Assembly (NCBI GenBank): GCA_900074725.1
Contig: LT598456.1
Span: 627,488 to 691,487, forward strand
DNA from: Lachancea dasiensis
Lineage: Eukaryota > Ascomycota > Saccharomycetes > Saccharomycetales > Saccharomycetaceae
Direction: 5' to 3'
DNA length: 64,000 bases
Part shown: positions 57,934 through 64,000 of the stretch, piece after piece
Layout: each line of letters begins with the position of its first letter
Position numbering within the stretch: the stretch's first letter is position 1
Notes under the pieces: generated by a model
What the model was told of the DNA's origin: nothing
What the model saw: only the letters and a program-made list of their open reading frames with translations
Databases searched by the model: none
Made by a program: the position numbers and the translations under genes

Positions 57934-59649
57934 CTATACAGCAATGCTTTCCAGAACGGTACATATGCTGGCGTAAATACTAGTATTGTACAGCTTCACC
58001 TCACTGGCAAATGCCTTGAGCTGGGTCTCCACAAATTTTCGTTCAGCCAGCTGAAATGAAAGGCTTTGATGAAGAGAGATATAGCAGCAGATGAGCAGGT
58101 ACATGTTGTGCTTAAATTTGTAGGCGCAACCTTTATCCGAGAGTTTGTGCAGATCCTTTAGCATGCAATAAAGCCTATCCAACATTTTCTCTCCCAGCGC
58201 TACTTGAAGCACTCCTTGTATTTGTATCACATTAAGACATAATCCAAGATGCAAGACCACCACATCCTCGAGGTTCTGAGCGCTGTGAAGATATTCGAGC
58301 AAAAAAGAAAGTGAAGCTTCAAAAACCTTTTCGGCGCCCCGGCCTTGTAGCTGGGTGTTGTCATTAGTAGCCTTTACCAAAGCCTTGACGAGGCCATCGT
58401 CTGTGATATGGGCTGGAAACCATGAGACTAGCGCCTCAAACCACCTCGATAGAGGAACGGCCTGACTGGAGCTCTTGCAGAGTATCTTTTCTGCGACTTT
58501 GAATAGGTCATGGGGATATGAACAGTTTTCCTCCAGAAGACGTATTGCTATGTCACACTCGCGTGAATCGACCACGTCATGGTGGTCAAGGCTAACATTC
58601 CACAATTTAAGCCCATAAAGGAGGCCTGAAGTTGAACCAACGAGTTGCAAAAATTCATTGTAGCGTGAAAGAAGGACCTCAGTCACTGCGCGGTCCGTGT
58701 AGTCACTTTCTGGATGGACTAGTTGTAAAAGCAGGTTTCTCAGGCCAATTGAATTCCATAGTGAATTATCGGGTTGCAGACGGAGTTGGCTAAGAACGAA
58801 ACCACCTACGTGTACAAAAGTATAGTTTTCAAAGCTGCATAGGTCGAGTACACTCTCACAAACTTCTGTTTGATGATGTTTGATCGCGTATTCAAGCATT
58901 TCAGGCGACTTCAAAAAAGCCAGCGCTACGTCAAGAAGTCTCGACCTTTTAGCTGGCGCGGTCATTGTTGCATCTCTTTGAAGCATGAACTCAAGCTCAT
59001 CCTGATATCCCAGCGTCTCACCAGTGGACTTCAATTGATTGAAATGTTGGGTACTCTGAGAAAATTCCCGCGAGTTATGGTCCTCGTCGGAAGAATATGA
59101 CGCAACACCTTCGTCATCTTCATTGAACACCATCGTTCTGTTCTTACCGTATGTAATTCTAGTGCTCGAAGAGCCGCTGGCCGTTGGATTTTCAGATAGA
59201 GCGCTTCCAGCCAATTGCCAATCCGGGTTTCCGCGATTTACAGCTTCCCCAATGGTAGAGATCATTTTATTTGCATCTTGTATCGTACTCTGGAAACTTC
59301 TCTCAGCTTGACTTGACGAGATGGTACTGCTGTCGCAATCGCTGGTGTTGTCCGGGTCTACACGGGTACTGTGCTGAAGCGTTTTCTTGCGCCGTTTCAG
59401 AGGTTGCTCATCTAAAAAGTCTAGGACTTCAAGCCTCGTGGCTGTTTTCCCGTGGGCAGATTTTTCTGCACAATGCATCACCTTTGGATTAGGCTCTCCA
59501 CCAAGGCTGGACTTTGGCGTCAGTGCTTCAAACGGTTCATCGCTTGTGAACGTATCCCAGTTGCGTTCTTCATCGCTGAAACTTTCACTTGATAACTCTT
59601 GACTGGCAATTAGACTTCGAAACCTGCCATGTCTTCCGTAAGTTCTCAT
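57934..59649 (-). CDS. RAD61: Rad61/Wpl1, cohesin-release factor
   Basis: Wapl orthologue that opens the cohesin ring with Pds5 and counteracts cohesion. The N-terminus MRTYGRHGRFRSLIASQELS matches the Rad61 start. The central GETLGYQDELEFMLQRD block (near residue 212) and C-terminal VVLHLGLCLNVIQIQ match the Wapl helical domain. At 571 aa it is slightly shorter than S. cerevisiae (647, YDR014W). It converges with PDX3, and its start is 146 bp from divergent PSF1, as in S. cerevisiae. Confidence 0.92.
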   Translation of the reverse strand: MRTYGRHGRFRSLIASQELSSESFSDEERNWDTFTSDEPFEALTPKSSLGGEPNPKVMHCAEKSAHGKTATRLEVLDFLDEQPLKRRKKTLQHSTRVDPDNTSDCDSSTISSSQAERSFQSTIQDANKMISTIGEAVNRGNPDWQLAGSALSENPTASGSSSTRITYGKNRTMVFNEDDEGVASYSSDEDHNSREFSQSTQHFNQLKSTGETLGYQDELEFMLQRDATMTAPAKRSRLLDVALAFLKSPEMLEYAIKHHQTEVCESVLDLCSFENYTFVHVGGFVLSQLRLQPDNSLWNSIGLRNLLLQLVHPESDYTDRAVTEVLLSRYNEFLQLVGSTSGLLYGLKLWNVSLDHHDVVDSRECDIAIRLLEENCSYPHDLFKVAEKILCKSSSQAVPLSRWFEALVSWFPAHITDDGLVKALVKATNDNTQLQGRGAEKVFEASLSFLLEYLHSAQNLEDVVVLHLGLCLNVIQIQGVLQVALGEKMLDRLYCMLKDLHKLSDKGCAYKFKHNMYLLICCYISLHQSLSFQLAERKFVETQLKAFASEVKLYNTSIYASICTVLESIAV

Positions 59650-59795
59650 TTGCTGGCCAGTAAAGTTTTAGATTGTAGCGCCTGAGTAGTGAGTGAAGTA
59701 ATTAATAGTGAAGCTAATATATAGCATCAATAATATCACGGCCAATACGCGACAATACTTCATAGCCAAGAAACCTGATAGCTTCTACCTAAAGT

Positions 59796-60419
59796 ATGTA
59801 CGGTGATTTAGGTAGTAAGCTTGTACTAGAAGCCAAAAGAGCTCAACAATTGAATAGAAGCTCGGGAGCAGAACAATTGCCCATGTTTCAGGATGAACTC
59901 ATAAGAAATATCATCAAAGAAGTCGGCCAACTGTCAAAGTCTGCCGAATATTTGACCGCTCAACAGGAAGAAACGGGTTTCCAGGACAAAGTGGCACGCT
60001 GCCAGTATTTTGTGACACTTCTCTGCATCGAGAGGAATAAGCGATGTCTCCTAGCATACCAAAAGTTGCGCAGCGATGCCCTGGACACTTTTACCTGGAA
60101 TAGAAACGGGATTGACCCGATATCGTCTCTCAATGCAGCTCATCAGGGGAGTGCAAACTTGTCTCATCACGAACAGGAATATCTAAAGGAATACGCTCAA
60201 TTGGTCACGGATATGAAGAGCGGGGATTACACAGACATCGATCTTTCGGGCAGTCTGACACCTCCTAGCGATGTGTTCATCGATGTACGGGTCCTTAAAG
60301 ACGCGGGGGAGATCCAGACTGAGTATGGCGTATTCAATTTGATCAAGGATTCGCAGTTTTTCGTTAGACAGGCAGATGTCGAAAGATTAATCCAGCAAGG
60401 CTACCTACAGAAACTTTAA
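59796..60419 (+). CDS. PSF1: GINS complex subunit Psf1
   Basis: Part of GINS in the CMG replicative helicase. MYGDLGSKLVLEAKRAQQLN is the standard N-terminus; the central helical A domain includes ARCQYFVTLLCIERNKRCLL. The C-terminal B domain is VFIDVRVLKDAGEIQTEYGV followed by FNLIKDSQFFVRQADVERLI. At 207 aa it equals S. cerevisiae Psf1 (208, YDR013W). An ACGCGA near 59746 in the shared RAD61 promoter resembles an MluI-box (MBF) element. Confidence 0.95.
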   Translation: MYGDLGSKLVLEAKRAQQLNRSSGAEQLPMFQDELIRNIIKEVGQLSKSAEYLTAQQEETGFQDKVARCQYFVTLLCIERNKRCLLAYQKLRSDALDTFTWNRNGIDPISSLNAAHQGSANLSHHEQEYLKEYAQLVTDMKSGDYTDIDLSGSLTPPSDVFIDVRVLKDAGEIQTEYGVFNLIKDSQFFVRQADVERLIQQGYLQKL

Positions 60420-60778
60420 GACAACAAACAATACCACAGTACTGCGTGTGCTGTGGCGCAAGCTTTTCTTCGACCTGAGTACCTCAAATGTTGCGAAAGG
60501 GTCGTCGCCGGATACGTCAGACAGGCCGTATCGCTCCAAAAACTTGGAAAAGATCGGATCATAGAGCAAGTTAGGATAACTCTTAGTCGAAGGATATTGC
60601 AAAAGGCTACCCGATGCCCATCTAATGGTCCTAGCGCTGAATTCGGTGAACTATAACTTGGTGTCATCATCGACGTATAATCATAAAGGCGGTGGTGATT
60701 TCCTCTAATACTAAAATTTTCCAATATCGTAGCACTAAGCGCGGGGACTAACCGAACCGCAACCTTTCCCACACCAAT
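60420..60778. other. PSF1-MRPL25 intergenic region, synteny breakpoint
   Basis: 359 bp. Minus-strand frames exist (for example a frame reading SYPNLLYDPIFSKFLERYGL near 60520-60580), but that frame has no ATG and no family I recognise. This is where S. cerevisiae chromosome IV-type order switches to YGR074-076 order. Confidence 0.45.
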
Positions 60779-61252
60779 ATGAGTTCGGCGCCAATGAAGC
60801 AGTACTTTGACCTGCTACCGAATCAGCTCAGAAAGTTCTTCATAAGATACCCTCCGGGTCTCAAGTACAGCAATAAACCAAGTTCAACGAATGCGCCGGA
60901 TGCAAACCCGTTTCTGCCTAACAAGCATCCTGTTACAGGAAAATATCACAACCCGAAATACTCGCTGAGAAGGATGAGCGAGCTGTATAAAAGTGCCTAT
61001 GAATACGGGCTCCACGAACTTTTACCTCCAAGCAACAAATTGTTCTACGAGCAGAAGTACGAACAGAAAAAGTTCATGAAGGGCGTTTTGTTACCAAAGG
61101 GCCACAAGCATGAGTTAGCACAATCAGCAAAGCTGCGTACGATGAAGGAGGCAATCAAGAATGCTGACGACTATATTTTGGAGGTCAAGGGTCGCAAGTA
61201 CGCTAATAAATTGGAAAAACGGAAACAGGGAAGGACCCCCAGCTGGTTTTAA
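60779..61252 (+). CDS. MRPL25: Mitochondrial ribosomal large-subunit protein MrpL25 (mL59)
   Basis: Fungal-specific component of the mitochondrial 54S subunit. The product is 157 aa, exactly S. cerevisiae Mrpl25 length (YGR076C). It shows KQYFDLLPNQLRKFFIRYPP near the N-terminus, NPFLPNKHPVTGKYHNPKYS in the middle and a basic C-terminus. PRP38 follows on the same strand, as in S. cerevisiae (YGR076C-YGR075C). Confidence 0.95.
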   Translation: MSSAPMKQYFDLLPNQLRKFFIRYPPGLKYSNKPSSTNAPDANPFLPNKHPVTGKYHNPKYSLRRMSELYKSAYEYGLHELLPPSNKLFYEQKYEQKKFMKGVLLPKGHKHELAQSAKLRTMKEAIKNADDYILEVKGRKYANKLEKRKQGRTPSWF

Positions 61253-61351
61253 TGCCCAAAGCCCCTTGGCCATGGAACAGGCTCTCAAACATACAGATAG
61301 CACGCCCTTGTACATAACTACCTAGCACTATGTTTGGACCCTTCTCCCAAC

Positions 61352-61373
61352 ATATATATATATATATATATAT
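61352..61373. repeat. (AT)n microsatellite between MRPL25 and PRP38
   Basis: An uninterrupted AT run of about 22 bp, 120 bp upstream of PRP38. Confidence 0.85.
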
Positions 61374-61493
61374 CTTTGATTTTTTGCAGGCCAGGCCATC
61401 TCAAAATTTACTTGTGTGTTTCTCTCTTCTTTAACAGCATGAAGGTATGACAACCACCTCGTCGGCATACCATCAACCAGCAGTCCACTAGAG

Positions 61494-62279
61494 ATGCCAC
61501 GAGAGTTCCATATAGACGAGAATCTCTCGGATAAACGGTTGAATAATCAATCAACCTCGTTGGTAATACCACATATCACCCGAAATAGAATTCATAATTC
61601 CATGTATTACAAGGTGAACTTAGATCCAGCTGCGCTGAGGGGAAACAGTATGATTCAATTGACGAGAGCAATGGTGCGAGAGCTGGGAAGCTGTCGCAAG
61701 AGCTCGGCGAAAATGGCTATTGTTTGCGGAGGGGTTGAGTTTAAATGCTTGCTTATGAAGTTGATCCACATCAGACCCACTTGGGATCAACTGCTCGTGA
61801 TTCTGCAAAAAGGCAATGAGCTGTCCTCGAGATTCGACAACAAATATCTGGTGGTGCTGATTCTCGTTTATTTAAGAATCCAGTATTATTTCCTAACGAA
61901 GGGTCACGAAAGGCGTCAAATCGAGAGTATTCGGGCATTTGAGAAGCATGGGCCCATAATACCGGAGAACCTGGAGGCTCTACTAAGGATTTATATGAAT
62001 GATTATCGCAAAGTAAAAAGTATGTCTTTAGAATCGGATTGTTGGGGTCAGAGTGGGCAACGAAAAGTGGAGGTGTTACACATCGACGAGGTTGTGGACT
62101 GGCTGTGCACCCACAACCAAATATGGGGGATCCCTCTCGGTAAATGCCAGTGGAGCAACATATTTGAGGAGAGCGAGAGTGAGAGTGAAAGTGAAAGTGA
62201 GAGCGAGACCGATAGTAGCGCTGGCGAAAGCGGTGACGAAAACGGAAGAAACGTCAGCCACATCGAAAGTGACAGCTAG
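61494..62279 (+). CDS. PRP38: Prp38, tri-snRNP protein needed for spliceosome activation
   Basis: Required for U4/U6 unwinding and first-step activation in the spliceosome. It matches S. cerevisiae Prp38 at LNNQSTSLVIPHITRNRIHN, SMYYKVNLDPAALRGNSM, GGVEFKCLLMKLIHIRP and VVDWLCTHNQIWGIPLGKCQ (residues 200-219). The C-terminus is a Ser/Glu repeat (SESESESESESE) encoded by a GAG-AGT-type microsatellite. 261 aa against 242 in S. cerevisiae (YGR075C). Confidence 0.95.
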   Translation: MPREFHIDENLSDKRLNNQSTSLVIPHITRNRIHNSMYYKVNLDPAALRGNSMIQLTRAMVRELGSCRKSSAKMAIVCGGVEFKCLLMKLIHIRPTWDQLLVILQKGNELSSRFDNKYLVVLILVYLRIQYYFLTKGHERRQIESIRAFEKHGPIIPENLEALLRIYMNDYRKVKSMSLESDCWGQSGQRKVEVLHIDEVVDWLCTHNQIWGIPLGKCQWSNIFEESESESESESESETDSSAGESGDENGRNVSHIESDS

Positions 62280-62390
62280 AACGGCCTACCGCGGACACGG
62301 GTTTTATGCTACCGATCTTATTATTTTACTATACAGGGTTATATCTGCGTCTGTGAGTCCGAGATGCCAACGCCGTTGTGGCCACAATGT

Positions 62391-62810
62391 CTATAAGGCT
62401 CGCTTGACTCGTTTCGTGGAAGCATCGTTACCGTCCATTCTTCTCTTTCTGCTATAGTCGTCGGCAACCTTGCCTGTGCGTCTCAAGCGGTTCAGATGTC
62501 TCTCGTCAACCAACAGCGAATCCAGATTCAGTGAGTCTGGCAATATGATTTGCCGGATGGTATTACCTCGGATGTTGATGTATTGCAAGGATGTGGTTTT
62601 CTGCTCCCCATTGTGTTGTCCACCGCTCAGGAAAACACCTGCCAAGGCCATATTGCTACTTTTGCTGGGTAGTGACAGTTTTACGTCTGTAAGCGTAGCG
62701 TTCATCTGCGGAGAAACGGTCTGTAACGTCCCCCATACTGTGGTACCGTTTTTCAGCTCCACTGTGACCTGCTCATTGCGAAGTTTCATCAAAAAATGAA
62801 CAAGCTTCAT
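62391..62810 (-). CDS. SMD1: Core spliceosomal Sm protein SmD1
   Basis: One of seven Sm-ring proteins on U1, U2, U4 and U5 snRNA. The Sm fold reads MKLVHFLMKLRNEQVTVELK then NGTTVWGTLQTVSPQMNATL (Sm1) and QYINIRGNTIRQIILPDSLN (Sm2), with the basic C-terminal tail (RKRRMDG...KRVKRAL). ATG at 62810 gives 139 aa (S. cerevisiae 146, YGR074W). It is convergent with PRP38, as in S. cerevisiae. Confidence 0.96.
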   Translation of the reverse strand: MKLVHFLMKLRNEQVTVELKNGTTVWGTLQTVSPQMNATLTDVKLSLPSKSSNMALAGVFLSGGQHNGEQKTTSLQYINIRGNTIRQIILPDSLNLDSLLVDERHLNRLRRTGKVADDYSRKRRMDGNDASTKRVKRAL

Positions 62811-63611
62811 CCTGTAATACGCTGGTCCCACAAAGATAGGAATACGTGTTACGGTCGATAGCGATGTGGTGCTGTCGGATCGTAAGAGCGATTGAAGAAC
62901 AGCTTGAATTTCGTCAAAAAGTCATGATACACGACATACTTATACATGCAACTTAATATGTGAGAGGTAAAAGGCTCAAGGCTGACCCTGCAATACCTTG
63001 CAATGTCCAGTTTCTGATTCGCACTGTGACCTGAATCAGATCGTCTACAAATTGTAGAACTTTCTCTCTCGTTCGCGAGATCTTTGCGGCATGCTTCTGT
63101 TGTCATGAAAGTACAAAGTGATCAAAATACTTTGTACCGGTTTAGTTCGTAAGTTTGTGTCTATATAACCTTACTGGTCCACAGTGAGACCGATAGGCCT
63201 CTACTAGCTGCATTGGTGTCAACTACAGGTTTTCCAGTCTTAATCTTGAAATAATAAGAAACCATTGTCAAGTGTGAGATCCTGATTCTACAGGTCAAGA
63301 CTTGACGGAGCAGAGAGTTTGGTGGCGCTAAGACTGATCTACACACAATAACCACGCCCTTCCTGGCCCTCTTACATATAGTTCTGACTAGTAATATTAG
63401 CTTTTATCCACTATGATGCTCGCTTATCAGTTGAATTCTCATCCAGATACGGAATTTTATTTAAGATTTCGTTGACGGGTATGTGCGAAAGAAAACTCAT
63501 CTCGATAAGATGGTAGGGTATACATACAGACAACTAGAGAGATAAAGTTAACCCTGAACAGGCTTCAAAAAGCGATAGACCCATCCTTTCCGAAATAGAT
63601 TGTCCCCCGTG
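62811..63611. other. SMD1 to Mpv17-like intergenic region
   Basis: 800 bp, shared divergent promoter. A minus-strand 85-codon frame (62849-63106) starts with an ATG but has no recognisable feature. No RNA gene is seen. Confidence 0.5.
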
Positions 63612-64000
63612 ATGTCAATGCGTACCCAAGCAAATCCGCTTGCCACTTATAACGTTTTATTGCAAAGACGTCCTTTGCTGACCAAAATAGCCACTGGAGC
63701 TGTGCTAAGTGCTCTAAGTGAGCTCATCAGCCAGTTCACAACGCCTTCGGTTCAAACATTAGGCGAAAACGACGATGGCAGACCCAAGTCCAGTTTGCAA
63801 AAAGTGAAATCTCTGTTGCAGAAGCCCAAATACTGCAAGCTTCTGGTAATGTTGTTATATGGGGGATTGGTTAACGCTCCCATCAACCATTATTTCTACG
63901 GCTGGATCACGCAATTTACGAACCGCAGCGTGGCTCCAAGGTGGAAGCGTTTGGCGCAGCTGTGCGGATCCTGGTTTGTTGTTAGCCCAATCCAAGTGCT
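63612..64000 (+). CDS. Mpv17/PMP22-family membrane protein, 3' end outside window
   Basis: The frame starts at ATG 63612 (MSMRTQANPLATYNVLLQRR) and is open to the last base, about 129 codons. The start resembles the family pattern of a short YxxxLxxRPLLTK helix followed by a first span (KIATGAVLSALSELISQF). The next span is LLVMLLYGGLVNAPINHYFY with the family NHYxY-type motif, then WITQFTNRS and LAQLCGSWFVVSPIQVL. Such proteins sit in the mitochondrial inner or peroxisomal membrane (S. cerevisiae Sym1 and YOR292C). The insert between spans 1 and 2 suggests it is not Sym1 itself, but the cut-off prevents a firm choice. Confidence 0.8.
   Translation, partial: MSMRTQANPLATYNVLLQRRPLLTKIATGAVLSALSELISQFTTPSVQTLGENDDGRPKSSLQKVKSLLQKPKYCKLLVMLLYGGLVNAPINHYFYGWITQFTNRSVAPRWKRLAQLCGSWFVVSPIQV

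Noticed and set aside
60416-60772. 118-codon minus-strand frame between PSF1 and MRPL25
   Set aside because: Composition is not protein-like, it matches nothing known, and it lies in the MRPL25 promoter.
62849-63106. 85-codon frame upstream of SMD1
   Set aside because: No recognisable motif, and it lies in the divergent promoter of SMD1 and the Mpv17-like gene.
63575-63600. TTTCCGAA near the window end as a centromere CDEIII
   Set aside because: No 80-160 bp A/T-rich CDEII and no CDEI at the right distance, and the flanking bases do not fit the CDEIII consensus.

Overview
The window is nuclear DNA from a budding yeast of the family Saccharomycetaceae whose lineage did not undergo the whole-genome duplication. 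Genes are compact and almost all intronless, and the standard code fits the proteins. In several places the gene order alternates between two Saccharomyces cerevisiae segments that are duplicate copies of one ancestral region (chromosome II, YBR035-YBR055, and chromosome IV, YDR013-YDR034). RPS11, REB1, REG1, the PST2/RFS1 gene and the CST26/YDR018C acyltransferase each occur once here but twice in S. cerevisiae. The genus cannot be fixed from the sequence. The short branch-point-to-3'-splice-site distances (about 11-15 nt) would suit a Lachancea/Kluyveromyces/Eremothecium-type yeast.

Layout. 0-9 kb: the 3' part of a ureohydrolase (agmatinase/guanidinobutyrase) gene, LYS14, PRP6, then a 2.5 kb gene-free gap where relatives carry MRH1/YRO2. 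9-22.4 kb: PST2, MIX14, RAD28, REG1, VPS54, REB1 and intron-containing RPS11. 22.4-33 kb: a GC-rich foldable block, a GIP1-like gene, SES1, a puzzling stretch of minus-strand open frames including a zinc-finger-like piece, tRNA-Val(UAC), ATG31, FAL1 and DAS2. 33-52.3 kb: TCM62, GCV1, an amino-acid permease, QDR3, a CST26-type acyltransferase, FAT1, FIG1, ATP3, KCS1 and DAD1. 52.8-60.4 kb: tRNA-Ile(AAU), a long HED1 candidate, a 1.47 kb gap that may hold a structural RNA, the fluoride exporter FEX1, PDX3 with a previously hidden 60-nt intron, RAD61 and PSF1. 60.7-64 kb: a block equivalent to S. cerevisiae YGR074-076 (MRPL25, PRP38, SMD1) and the 5' part of an Mpv17/PMP22-family gene cut by the window end.

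The content is mainly core cell biology: lysine biosynthesis control, pre-mRNA splicing (PRP6, PRP38, SMD1), translation (RPS11, SES1, MRPL25, two tRNAs, FAL1), mitochondria (MIX14, TCM62, GCV1, ATP3), glucose and PP1 signalling (REG1, GIP1-like), membrane traffic (VPS54, ATG31), chromosomes (REB1, RAD28, DAD1, RAD61, PSF1, HED1 candidate) and transport (permease, QDR3, FAT1, FEX1). Several promoters carry the sites expected for the gene: Ste12 elements at FIG1, PAC/RRPE at FAL1, Rap1 at RPS11, Reb1 at REB1 and ATP3, and a Yap1-type site at PST2.

Points most worth a second look: the PDX3 intron; upstream ORFs at KCS1, REG1, QDR3 and ATG31, two of which end at or within 2 nt of the main start codon; the possible telomerase-RNA locus beside FEX1/PDX3; the GC-rich self-complementary block upstream of RPS11; and the unexplained zinc-finger-like frames near 28 kb. 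I found no CRISPR, prophage or intact mobile element.
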